Assembly: GCA_038235385.1 (NCBI GenBank)
Contig: JBBSTY010000104.1
Span: 1-15,214, forward strand
DNA from: JBBSTY01 sp038235385
GTDB taxonomy: Bacteria > Actinomycetota > Acidimicrobiia > Acidimicrobiales > Acidimicrobilacustridaceae
DNA length: 15,214 nt
Direction: 5' to 3'
Shown here: piece by piece, positions 1 to 8,123 of the stretch
How the letters are laid out: every line of letters begins with the position of its first letter
Position numbering within the stretch: position 1 is the first letter of the stretch
Notes under the pieces: model-generated
What the model was told of the DNA's origin: nothing
What the model saw: the letters and a program-made list of their open reading frames with translations, nothing else
The model's database searches: none
Program-made: the position numbers and the translations under genes

Positions 1-14
1 GATCGGTCGGACGA

Positions 15-1634
<1,620 letters not shown>

Positions 1635-1656
1635 TGCGTTTCCTCCGTCTGCGGCT

Positions 1657-1676
1657 GCGGCGCCGAGCGGCGCCGC
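1657..1676 (-). promoter_or_regulatory. GC hairpin in the groEL 5' leader
   Basis: A perfect 8-bp inverted repeat (GCGGCGCC / GGCGCCGC) with a 4-nt loop lies between the CIRCE element and the groEL ribosome binding site. Its proximal edge is 10 nt upstream of GGAGG. In the mRNA it would form a very stable stem, which might affect messenger stability or translation. The structure is seen in the sequence; the role is inferred. Confidence 0.5.
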
Positions 1677-1687
1677 ACCTTCGGCTG

Positions 1688-1714
1688 TTAGCACTCTCGG
1701 TTGTCGAGTGCTAA
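1688..1714 (-). promoter_or_regulatory. CIRCE element (HrcA operator)
   Basis: TTAGCACTC (1688-1696), a 9-nt spacer, then GAGTGCTAA (1706-1714): an exact match to the CIRCE consensus. Flanking GGCTG (1683-1687) and CAGCC (1715-1719) extend the symmetry to 14-bp arms. It lies 53 bp upstream of the groEL start codon. CIRCE is the binding site of the heat-shock repressor HrcA; hrcA itself is not in the window. I could not assign the groEL -35/-10 boxes with confidence. Confidence 0.97.
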
Positions 1715-1816
1715 CAGCCAACCAAATCGGGCGGCGTCGCGCAACCTCACCCCGGAACGGGCGCGCGGGGCGGCGGGTGCCAGTGGTCGCGGAACGGCCA
1801 CCGGTGCCGTCGCCGC

Positions 1817-3886
1817 TCAGCTCGTCAGCAGATCGTGGGAGCGCAGATACGCGGCGATCGGCGCCGCGAGCGTCGTGGAGAAGCGGGCGGTCAGATGCAG
1901 GTCGTCCCACTTCACCACCACCCCGCCGATGATCGGATCGCAGATCGGCAGGTAGGGGCACACCAGCCGATCGAAGTCGGCCGACAGGACCAGGTCGTTC
2001 TCCGCTGCGATCTCCCGGACCTTCAACTCGTACCAGTTCAGCTCGCTGACCGCGACGTACCGGCAGTCCTCGACGACCTCGCTGGTCCTGAGGCACTTGA
2101 ACGGCTCGAACGCGATGTCCGGGTGGCGGGGCATCGGCTCGATGACGACCAGTGGACGTCCACCTGCGGTGAGCTCGGCCACCGATGCATCCGTCGTGGC
2201 GTCGACCTCGGGGTGGATCGGCTTGCCCTCGGGGTCGGAGGGGCCCTTGTCCTCGGTGTAGGCGGCGTCCATCACGATGATCACATCGGGATCGAGCTCG
2301 GGGATCACCCGCGCGTACGCATCCTCCTTGGCACGCCGGCACCCCTCCAGGTCCCGGGGACCGATCACGTAGAGCCCGCGCTGCCAGGGGCACCCGGCGC
2401 GCACCGCGAGCGACAACGTGAGGTCGTTGGCCTCCGCCATCGCGATGAACGCGTTGGTCATCATCTCGGCGTTGCTGTCGCCCATCAGCAGCACGTGCGT
2501 GCCCGATCCCCGCACGACGGTGCACGCCTCCGCGGGTGCGTCGAGGCACGTGAGCTCCTCGCCGTCGGGGCCGAGCGGCTGACCGAAGCCCTCGGCGTAG
2601 AGCGGTCCGAAGTCGATCCCGTCGGGCACGGGGGTGAAGCGATCGGTCGGCACCTGCGCCGTCACCTCCCCCGACGAGCGCGGCTCGATGACCGCCGGGA
2701 TGATCACGAGCGCGCCGATGATGCTGATGGTCAGGCCGATGGCGACGACCGGCAACCGGTAGCGATCGAGGAACGACGACGATCGCACCGGGTGCTCGAG
2801 GAGCTGGTAGCTGAGCGACGCCAGGCCCGTGGCGACAACGCAGGCGAGCACGGCGGTGGCGGGGGCCGTGAGGCCGAGCGCCTCGGTCGCCACGATCACG
2901 ACCGGCCAGTGCCAGAGGTAGGTGCCGTAGGAGACCCGACCGAGGTACACGAGGGGTGGGCTCGACAGCACCCGTGTGGTCCAGCCGCCCTGCTCGCCCT
3001 CGAGGGCGACGAGGGCGACCGCGGTGAGCACGGTCGCCACGATCCCCCGCACGATCGGGTCGTCACCACCGATCGAGGTGCCCGCCACGACGATCGCCAC
3101 CACGGCCGCCGGGGCCACGACGCGCAGCACGGAGCGGCGGACGCCGAGTCGATCGACCAGGCCCGGCACGAGGGCGAGCGACGCACCCGCGAGCAACTGG
3201 TACACCCGGGCATCGGTGCCGTAGTAGGCCCGGATCGGATCCGCGGTCCGCAGGTGCAGCGCCCACCCCACCGACGCCAACGCCGCCGACGCGACCACGA
3301 CCCGCACCACGAGCAGCTGCCGACGCCGGAGCCGCCCGGCCGCCCAGAACAGAGCGGCGAGCGCCACCGGCCACACCAGGTAGAACTGCTCCTCCACCGC
3401 GAGCGACCAGTACGGCAGCACGGGGTTGGACGCGACATCCGCACCGAAGTACCCGGTCGACTCGTGGATGAACCACCAGTTCGCCGAGTAGAGGAACGCC
3501 GCCTTGAACGAGTTGACCGACGCCAATGCCGCGATCGGATCGACCAGCGTGACGATCAGCGCGGTGCCGATCAACGCGACGAACACGGCCGGCAGGAGGC
3601 GCCGGAACCGTCGCGCGTAGAACCGCGAGAAGCGGACGCGGTGCCCGCCGGCGAGGTCGCGCACGAGCAGCTGCGTGACCAGGAAGCCCGAGAGCACGAA
3701 GAACACGTCCACGCCGATGTACCCGCCGCCGACACGCTGCAGCCCGGCGTGGAACAGCACGACCAGGTACACGGCCACGGCACGCAGACCATCGAGGTGG
3801 GGCCGGTACCCCGAGGGGGTGACGACCTGATCGGCGAAGGTCTCGGTGTGGTCGCGGTCCGCCAGCGCGCCTCCCACCCCGCTCAT
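1817..3886 (-). CDS. Acyltransferase-3 family O-acyltransferase with C-terminal SGNH domain (OafA/YrhL type), 689 aa
   Basis: Integral membrane enzyme that probably transfers acyl (often acetyl) groups to a cell-surface glycan. Residues about 25-405 form the acyltransferase-3 domain: YRPHLDGLRAVAV, then GGYIGVDVFFVLSGFL, the basic FYARRFRRLLPA loop, and PYWSLAVEEQFYLVWP. Many hydrophobic helices follow, the last near residues 380-402 (LPVVAIGLTISIIGALVIIP). The C-terminal part is an SGNH/GDSL-like domain with VLLMGDSNAE (Ser near residue 471) and the DxxH block WDDLHLT (His near 664), so the catalytic Ser and Asp/His are present. The YRPHLDGLRA core near the N-terminus supports the ATG at 3886. 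There is no Shine-Dalgarno; TAACTT ends six bases before the ATG, so it is probably leaderless. It lies upstream of groEL on the same strand, but the CIRCE region separates them. The substrate cannot be told. Confidence 0.92.
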   Translation of the reverse strand: MSGVGGALADRDHTETFADQVVTPSGYRPHLDGLRAVAVYLVVLFHAGLQRVGGGYIGVDVFFVLSGFLVTQLLVRDLAGGHRVRFSRFYARRFRRLLPAVFVALIGTALIVTLVDPIAALASVNSFKAAFLYSANWWFIHESTGYFGADVASNPVLPYWSLAVEEQFYLVWPVALAALFWAAGRLRRRQLLVVRVVVASAALASVGWALHLRTADPIRAYYGTDARVYQLLAGASLALVPGLVDRLGVRRSVLRVVAPAAVVAIVVAGTSIGGDDPIVRGIVATVLTAVALVALEGEQGGWTTRVLSSPPLVYLGRVSYGTYLWHWPVVIVATEALGLTAPATAVLACVVATGLASLSYQLLEHPVRSSSFLDRYRLPVVAIGLTISIIGALVIIPAVIEPRSSGEVTAQVPTDRFTPVPDGIDFGPLYAEGFGQPLGPDGEELTCLDAPAEACTVVRGSGTHVLLMGDSNAEMMTNAFIAMAEANDLTLSLAVRAGCPWQRGLYVIGPRDLEGCRRAKEDAYARVIPELDPDVIIVMDAAYTEDKGPSDPEGKPIHPEVDATTDASVAELTAGGRPLVVIEPMPRHPDIAFEPFKCLRTSEVVEDCRYVAVSELNWYELKVREIAAENDLVLSADFDRLVCPYLPICDPIIGGVVVKWDDLHLTARFSTTLAAPIAAYLRSHDLLTS

Positions 3887-3892
3887 GCGCCG

Positions 3893-3898
3893 AAGTTA
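3893..3898 (-). promoter_or_regulatory. Leaderless -10 box of the acyltransferase gene
   Basis: On the minus strand TAACTT occupies positions -12 to -7 relative to the A of the ATG at 3886, the usual place of an actinobacterial TANNNT box when transcription starts at the start codon. No ribosome binding site is visible, which fits a leaderless mRNA. Confidence 0.6.
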
Positions 3899-3995
3899 CC
3901 GGACGCACCCGGATCGGGCTCGTCGGCGGCGGGCGCCACGGCGTCGAACCGATGACGCACACCATCGCGACCCCCGTGCCCGCCTCCTGCAACAT

Positions 3996-4015
3996 CTGGC
4001 AACGTGCGTTGCCAG
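3996..4015 (+). promoter_or_regulatory. Perfect inverted repeat, probable repressor operator
   Basis: CTGGCAAC (3996-4003), loop GTGC, then GTTGCCAG (4008-4015): a perfect 8-bp-arm dyad in the divergent region between the acyltransferase and the FAD oxidoreductase. A third GCAAC half-site lies just upstream (3989-3993). The left arm coincides with where the -35 of the promoter at 4020 should be (CTGGCA, 18 nt from the -10). A dimeric repressor bound here would block RNA polymerase. No regulator gene is adjacent. Confidence 0.6.
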
Positions 4016-4019
4016 CCGG

Positions 4020-4025
4020 TAGGTT
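4020..4025 (+). promoter_or_regulatory. -10 box of the FAD oxidoreductase gene
   Basis: TAGGTT, preceded by CCGG, five bases after the dyad. The predicted start of transcription is near 4032, giving a leader of about 80 nt that contains the GGAGG site of the gene at 4113. The same GGTAGGTT string occurs in front of the trehalose-6-phosphate synthase gene. Confidence 0.5.
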
Positions 4026-4112
4026 CCTGATCCGACCCGATGGACGATCGGCCTCGCCGTGAGCCGGCACCGCGCGTTCCGGAGGTCGACCAACGAGGCC
4101 TGGAGGTCCACC

Positions 4113-5675
4113 GTGGCGCAGAACGGGCGGGATGGCGAGGGCGGACGACGCCACGTCGTGGTGATCGGCGCCGGCGTCGGCGGACTCGGTGCGGCGCTGG
4201 CCCTGAGCCGCGCCGGGCACCGGGTCACGGTGCTCGAGCGGGACGCGACCCCCACGCCGGCCACGGCCGAGGAGGCGTTCGGCTGGGACCGCCGGGGAGC
4301 GCCCCAGGTCCGACACTCCCACGCGCTGTTGGCGCGACTGCGCAACCTGCTGCGCGACCGCTATCCCGACGTGCTGGCGCGGCTCATCGACGCCGGGGCC
4401 ACCGAGATGCACTTCACCGAGAACCTGCCGGTCGGGATCGACGATCGCGAGCCGAAGCCGGGCGACGAGGACCTGGCGGCCATCGCCTGCCGGCGCACCA
4501 CCTTCGAGTGGGTGCTGCGCACCACCGTGCTCGCCGAGGACCGCGTCACGCTGCTCGACGGCGTCACCGTCGACGGGTTGGTCGCCGACCGGCGGAGCCA
4601 CCACGACCTGCCGGCGGTCACCGGCGTCCGGGCGACCGTCCACGGGACGCAGCAGATCATCGACGCCGACCTCGTCGTCGCGGCCACCGGGCGGCGCACC
4701 GGCGTCCCGCGTTGGCTGGGCGAGCTCGGCGTCGACCTCGACATCCGCGAGGAGGACACCGGCATCGTCTACCTGTCGCGGTTCTACCGGATGCTCCCCA
4801 CCGCCGAGGTGCCGGTGTCCACCGGGCCGATCGGCGGCGATCTGGGCTACCTCAAGTACGCGGTGTTCGTCGGCGACAACCGCACCCACTCGGTCACCTT
4901 CGCCGTACGCACCGGCGATGACGACCTGCGCCGCCGGCTCCTCGACCCCGATACCTTCGACCACGCCGCCCGAGTGCTCCCGGCCACGACCGATTGGGTC
5001 CAACCCGACCGCGCCGGCGCGATCACACCCGTGCACGTGATGGGCGGGCTCCTGAACCGGCGCATCCGCTACCTCGACGCCGACGGCCGGCCCCGTGTGC
5101 TCGGCCTGCACGCCGTCGGCGACGCCCACACCTGCACCAACCCGCTCTACGGGCGAGGCTGCTCGCTCGCCATGGTCCAGGCCGATCTGCTCGCCGAGGC
5201 GGTGGCCGCCGAACCCCACGACGCCGAGGCCCGAGCGCGCCTGTTCGAGGCGGCCTCGGCCCGCGAGATCGAGCCGTGGTACCGGGCCTCGGTCTCCCAG
5301 GATCGAGCGGCACGGCGGCGCACCGCAGCCGAGCTCGCCGCCGAGGCCCCCGAAGCCGCCGCCGGGGACGAGGCACGAACCGACGAGCACGCCGACGAGT
5401 TCGAGGGCGATCGTGACGTCGCCAGCCAACCCGACTTCGCCGGCGAGCTCCTCCGCGACGGGCTGCTCCCCGCCGTCGGGGTCGACGCGGTCGTGTTCCG
5501 CGCCTTCATCCGCGCGTTCAACCTGCTCGAGGCGCCGGAGGCGCTGATGAACGACGCCGAGGTGGTCGCGCGGGTCCTCGCGGTGTTCCAGGAGCGTGGG
5601 GAGCGTGAACCGCCACCGCCGCTCGGGCCACCTCGGACCGAGATGCTCGATCGCCTCGACGAGCTCACGGTCTGA
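4113..5675 (+). CDS. FAD-dependent oxidoreductase / monooxygenase-like flavoprotein, 520 aa
   Basis: Flavin-dependent oxidoreductase of the UbiH/PHBH-like superfamily. Near the N-terminus HVVVIGAGVGGLGAALALSRAGHRVTVLERD is a Rossmann FAD site, with GAGVGG at residues 19-24 and the ribose-binding Glu at 42. A second flavin motif, AVGDAHTCTNPLYGRGCSLA (GD at 336-337), is the usual distal FAD contact. Between them lies a substrate region including VVAATGRRTGVPRWL. The C-terminal 130 residues are rich in Ala, Glu and Asp and match nothing I recognise. The GTG at 4113 is chosen because GGAGG (4102-4106) lies six bases before it; an in-frame GTG at 4059 has poorer context and would add only a basic tail. 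The gene stands alone with its own dyad-bearing promoter, so it may be induced by a small molecule. The substrate is unknown, and hydroxylase versus dehydrogenase activity cannot be decided. Confidence 0.85.
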   Translation: MAQNGRDGEGGRRHVVVIGAGVGGLGAALALSRAGHRVTVLERDATPTPATAEEAFGWDRRGAPQVRHSHALLARLRNLLRDRYPDVLARLIDAGATEMHFTENLPVGIDDREPKPGDEDLAAIACRRTTFEWVLRTTVLAEDRVTLLDGVTVDGLVADRRSHHDLPAVTGVRATVHGTQQIIDADLVVAATGRRTGVPRWLGELGVDLDIREEDTGIVYLSRFYRMLPTAEVPVSTGPIGGDLGYLKYAVFVGDNRTHSVTFAVRTGDDDLRRRLLDPDTFDHAARVLPATTDWVQPDRAGAITPVHVMGGLLNRRIRYLDADGRPRVLGLHAVGDAHTCTNPLYGRGCSLAMVQADLLAEAVAAEPHDAEARARLFEAASAREIEPWYRASVSQDRAARRRTAAELAAEAPEAAAGDEARTDEHADEFEGDRDVASQPDFAGELLRDGLLPAVGVDAVVFRAFIRAFNLLEAPEALMNDAEVVARVLAVFQERGEREPPPPLGPPRTEMLDRLDELTV

Positions 5676-5978
5676 CCTCGGACCCGGCCCCAAAACGACC
5701 GGCGGCCGATTGATCAGTTCCGCCGAATGATCAACCGGCCTCAGGCCTCTGGGTTCCCGCCACAGAACTGCGTTGTTCTGGGATTCGCCGCTCTACAAGA
5801 GAAGTATCGGACGAAAATCGCCCGGCGTTGATGCATTTGGGTCATATGGACTGCCAAATGGGCCAGGTGACCCAACCTCGGACACACTGCGTGTCACTCA
5901 TGGCTGCGCAGCGTGTTCATCGGGCTCCGGAGCGGCGCGATGCCGCGTGGGCAAGGCGTCCTCCTCCGTCGATCGCGC
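5676..5978. other. Convergent non-coding region rich in inverted repeats
   Basis: This 303-bp stretch lies between two converging genes and holds no convincing coding sequence. It is locally less GC-rich than its surroundings. Perfect or near-perfect dyads follow one another: 5704-5740 (13-bp arms, one mismatch), GGCCTCAGGCC (5737-5747), CAGAAC/GTTCTG (5763-5780), CATTTGG/CCAAATG (5834-5860), TTGGGTCA/TGACCCAA (5837-5875), GACAC/GTGTC (5881-5895), GCTGCGCAGC (5903-5912), GCTCCGGAGC (5924-5933) and GCGGC/GCCGC (5932-5946). Some may be terminators for the flanking genes, but none is followed by a clear T-run. A structured RNA or a decayed element is also possible. Confidence 0.55.
5704..5740 (+). 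terminator. Hairpin downstream of the FAD oxidoreductase gene
   Basis: Arms GGCCGATTGATCA (5704-5716) and TGATCAACCGGCC (5728-5740) pair at 12 of 13 positions around an 11-nt loop, starting 28 bp after the stop codon. Position suggests transcription termination or 3'-end protection. The lack of a downstream T-tract makes a classical intrinsic terminator uncertain. Confidence 0.45.
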
Positions 5979-6257
5979 TCAGGCGCCGCCGGCGACCGCC
6001 TGCATGATCGACACCGTGCCACCCGTCGGCACCGGCGTGGCCAGGCCGTCGAGGAAGCGGATGTCGTCGTCGTCGACGAACACGTTGACGTACCGCACGA
6101 GCGCGCCGTCGCCGTCGAGCAGCTTCTCCTTGAACCCGGGATGGTCCGACTCCAGCGCGTCGAGCACGTCCGCCACGCTCGCTCCTTCGACGGTGACCTG
6201 GCTGTTGCCGGCGGTCATGGTGCGGAACACGGGGGGCACGCGGACGGTGACGCTCAT
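5979..6257 (-). CDS. cysO: CysO-like MoaD/ThiS-family sulfur carrier protein, 92 aa
   Basis: Small ubiquitin-fold protein. In mycobacteria CysO carries sulfur as a C-terminal thiocarboxylate, which CysM uses to make cysteine on the carrier; the JAMM protease Mec then releases the amino acid. The sequence follows mycobacterial CysO along its length as I remember it: MSVTVRVPPVFR at the start, LLDGDGALVRYVNVFVDDDD in the middle, and the end DGLATPVPTGGTVSIMQAVAGGA. The functional Gly-Gly is residues 90-91, but one extra Ala follows, so it would need trimming before activation. Neither mec nor cysM adjoins it; neighbours are the convergent FAD enzyme and divergent gpgS. The ATG at 6257 starts the conserved fold; there is no good Shine-Dalgarno. 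A generic MoaD-like role is the main alternative. Confidence 0.85.
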   Translation of the reverse strand: MSVTVRVPPVFRTMTAGNSQVTVEGASVADVLDALESDHPGFKEKLLDGDGALVRYVNVFVDDDDIRFLDGLATPVPTGGTVSIMQAVAGGA

Positions 6258-6528
6258 GGTGGACTCGACTTTCGACGGCGCGGGCGGATGGGGCAGGACC
6301 CGAAGGACCCGCACCCGCAGTTGGTGGGCGATCGGGAGCGACCGAGCCTCTGATCGGACCAGATCGGGAAGCGATACGGCGGCGGCGAGCGTGTCCGACG
6401 TCGGCGCATCGACGCACCGCTGCCGGGCGACCACGATGGATGATCCCGCCGAGCCGCACGGTACGCTCGGAGGCGGTCGATCCCGGCCGATCCGGCCCGA
6501 TCGCTCGGTCGGCTGCACACCTCGTCGG
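6258..6528. promoter_or_regulatory. Divergent promoter region between cysO and gpgS
   Basis: This 271-bp region must hold both promoters. For gpgS, TACGCT (6462-6467) is a plausible -10, placing the transcript start near 6474 and a leader of about 55 nt. For cysO no convincing box was found. A near-duplicate pair, GATCGGGAGCGA (6330-6341) and GATCGGGAAGCGA (6362-6374), lies on the cysO side. Nothing else was identified. Confidence 0.35.
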
Positions 6529-7419
6529 ATGATCCGCACCTTCCACCACGCCGAGTTCACGGCGGAGCACCTCGAGTCGGCCAAGGACGGCCGTCGGGTT
6601 TCGGTGTGCCTGCCCGCCCGCAACGAGGCCGACACCGTCGGCGCGATCGTCGAGATCTTGCGCGCCGAACTCGTCGAACGCATCGAGCTGATCGACGAGA
6701 TCATCGTGATCGACGACCACTCGACCGACCGCACCGCAGATGTTGCGGCGGCCGCGGGCGCCAAGGTGCACCAGGCCTCCGAGGTGCTCCCCGAGTACGG
6801 CGACGGGCACGGCAAGGGCGAAGCCATGTGGAAGTCGCTCTTCGTCTCCCATGGCGAGTTCGTGGTGTGGTGCGACGCCGACGTGCGCAACTTCGGCCCC
6901 GAGTACGTCATCGGGCTCCTCGGGCCACTGCTCACCCGGACCGACGTCGCGTTCGTGAAGGGCTTCTACGACCGGCCGGTGAACGACGGCGGCAACGGCG
7001 GCGGACGGGTCACCGAGCTCGTCGCCCGACCGATCATCGCACTGCTGTTCCCCGAGCTGGCGCCGATCGTGCAGCCCCTGGCCGGCGAGTACGCCGGCCG
7101 CCGCGATGTCCTCGAACAGGTCGCGTTCGTCCAGGGCTACGGCGTCGACCTCGGGTTGCTCATCGACATCTGCACACGCTTCGGCGTCACGTCGATCTCC
7201 CAGGTCGACCTGGGAACCCGGCTCCATCGCAACCGGCCGCTCGACGAGCTCTCCCCGCAGGCCATGTCGGTGCTGCAGACCGCCCTCCGTCGCGTCGACC
7301 CCGATCTCGTCGCCACGTCCGCCCTGCTCGCCCGCCCGGGGCACGAACCCCTGGTGGTCGACGTGGCGGAGCGGCCACCGCTCGTCGAGGTGCCCGGGTA
7401 CCGCCGATCCACGGCCTGA
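6529..7419 (+). CDS. gpgS: Glucosyl-3-phosphoglycerate synthase (GT81), 296 aa
   Basis: Cytosolic GT-A glycosyltransferase that transfers glucose from an NDP-glucose to 3-phosphoglycerate. The product is the precursor of glucosylglycerate and, in mycobacteria, of methylglucose lipopolysaccharides. Donor-site features are VSVCLPARNE (24-33), IVIDDHSTDRT (59-69), GKGEAMWKS (96-103) and the metal-binding DAD (116-118, where mycobacteria have DSD). The acceptor site GGGRVTELVARP (157-168), QPLAGEYAG, GYGVDLGLLID (203-213) and RLHRNRPLDEL (231-241) match Mycobacterium tuberculosis GpgS closely. In the GYGVE motif the Glu is Asp here (207), a conservative change at a functional position. An in-frame ATG at 6436 exists, but homology begins after 6529. 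Neither start has a good ribosome site. The glucosyl-3-phosphoglycerate phosphatase is not visible in the window. Confidence 0.93.
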   Translation: MIRTFHHAEFTAEHLESAKDGRRVSVCLPARNEADTVGAIVEILRAELVERIELIDEIIVIDDHSTDRTADVAAAAGAKVHQASEVLPEYGDGHGKGEAMWKSLFVSHGEFVVWCDADVRNFGPEYVIGLLGPLLTRTDVAFVKGFYDRPVNDGGNGGGRVTELVARPIIALLFPELAPIVQPLAGEYAGRRDVLEQVAFVQGYGVDLGLLIDICTRFGVTSISQVDLGTRLHRNRPLDELSPQAMSVLQTALRRVDPDLVATSALLARPGHEPLVVDVAERPPLVEVPGYRRSTA

Positions 7420-7434
7420 CCTGCGCCACCGCCA

Positions 7435-7471
7435 CCCACGTGGGGCGCGAGGCGGCCGATCACGGATCTTT
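7435..7471 (+). terminator. Possible weak terminator after gpgS
   Basis: A perfect palindrome CCCACGTGGG (7435-7444) begins 15 bp after the gpgS stop. A T4 run (7468-7471) lies 24 bp further on. The spacing is too wide for a classical intrinsic terminator, so this is only a possible 3'-end signal. Confidence 0.2.
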
Positions 7472-7511
7472 TCACGCCGACCGCTCCAGATCCGGGCCAA
7501 CCGTCCGACAG

Positions 7512-7535
7512 GACGTAGGTCGATCGGCCTATGTC
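7512..7535. promoter_or_regulatory. 24-bp near-perfect dyad upstream of the 163-aa gene
   Basis: The 24 bp beginning GACGTAGG and ending GGCCTATGTC pair at 10 of 12 symmetrical positions around a central CGATCG. It ends 77 bp before the start codon of the 163-aa protein. Size and symmetry suit a dimeric repressor site. No clear -10 box could be tied to it. Confidence 0.35.
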
Positions 7536-7612
7536 GACGACAGCCGGGGAACGTAGGGGGGAGCGGTCACACCGACCGACATCCCCGCTGCCCGAACCGA
7601 GGAGCCACCTCC

Positions 7613-8104
7613 ATGACGACTGCTGCACACCGAGTTGGCGGGATCACCGACCGTGGCCGTCGGACCGCCGCGGACCGCCGTGCCGACCGCCTGGCCGAAC
7701 TGGTGGCCGAACTCGCCGACTGCGACGACGACGTGGCGCGGCAGGCGATCGAGGAGCGGCCGGCGCAGGCCGACCCCCTCGAGCAGGTGGCCCGGGCCCT
7801 CACGGCGATCCGTCACCGGACCGAGCCCCAGGATCGACTCCGCATCGCGGGCTTCCTCCGGCACCTCCATCCGACGCTCCCCCGTCGACCCCGACCCGGC
7901 GCCGTGTCCGTGGCCGACCGCGCCGAGGACCACCTGGCGCACCACGGGTCGCTCCGGCGGTGGGACCGCACCGACCGCGACGGTGCTCGAGCTGGCGACC
8001 GGTCGGGAGCGACCGAGCGCGACGACCTCGAGCGGTTCGATCAGGACGGCGAACCGATCATCGATCTGCGCGACCGCACCGCGCGCTTCCGACGCCCGCG
8101 CTGA
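7613..8104 (+). CDS. Hypothetical protein, 163 aa
   Basis: I do not recognise a family. The frame shows the strong third-position GC bias expected of a real gene in this genome, and GAGGAG (7599-7604) lies eight bases before the ATG. The product is soluble, without signal peptide or membrane helix, and very rich in Arg and Asp. An N-terminal stretch around residues 20-80 (RLAELVAELADCDDDVARQA, then EQVARALTAIRHR) is likely helical. The C-terminal half is hydrophilic and probably partly disordered, ending RFRRPR. It follows gpgS by 193 bp and converges on the amidase with only a 19-bp gap. A regulatory or nucleic-acid-associated role would fit the charge pattern but is a guess. Confidence 0.7.
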   Translation: MTTAAHRVGGITDRGRRTAADRRADRLAELVAELADCDDDVARQAIEERPAQADPLEQVARALTAIRHRTEPQDRLRIAGFLRHLHPTLPRRPRPGAVSVADRAEDHLAHHGSLRRWDRTDRDGARAGDRSGATERDDLERFDQDGEPIIDLRDRTARFRRPR

Positions 8105-8123
8105 CGCCACCCCGAGCGACTCC

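Noticed and set aside
1835..3955. Long plus-strand open frame opposite the acyltransferase
   Set aside because: Its translation is a His/Arg/Gly/Asp-rich shadow with no domain, while the minus-strand frame encodes clear acyltransferase and SGNH motifs.
3063..5693. Minus-strand open frame of 876 codons antisense to the FAD oxidoreductase
   Set aside because: Low-complexity Gly/Val/Arg/Asp translation with no recognisable motif; the plus strand carries the FAD-binding sites.
5676..5978. A tRNA, tmRNA or known riboswitch in the convergent gap
   Set aside because: No GGTTCRANYCC-type T-loop, CCA end or recognised riboswitch core was seen on either strand.
5773..6528. Upstream in-frame extension of GpgS of about 250 residues
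   Set aside because: It runs through the antisense of cysO and the dyad-rich region, and mycobacterial GpgS homology starts only near 6529.
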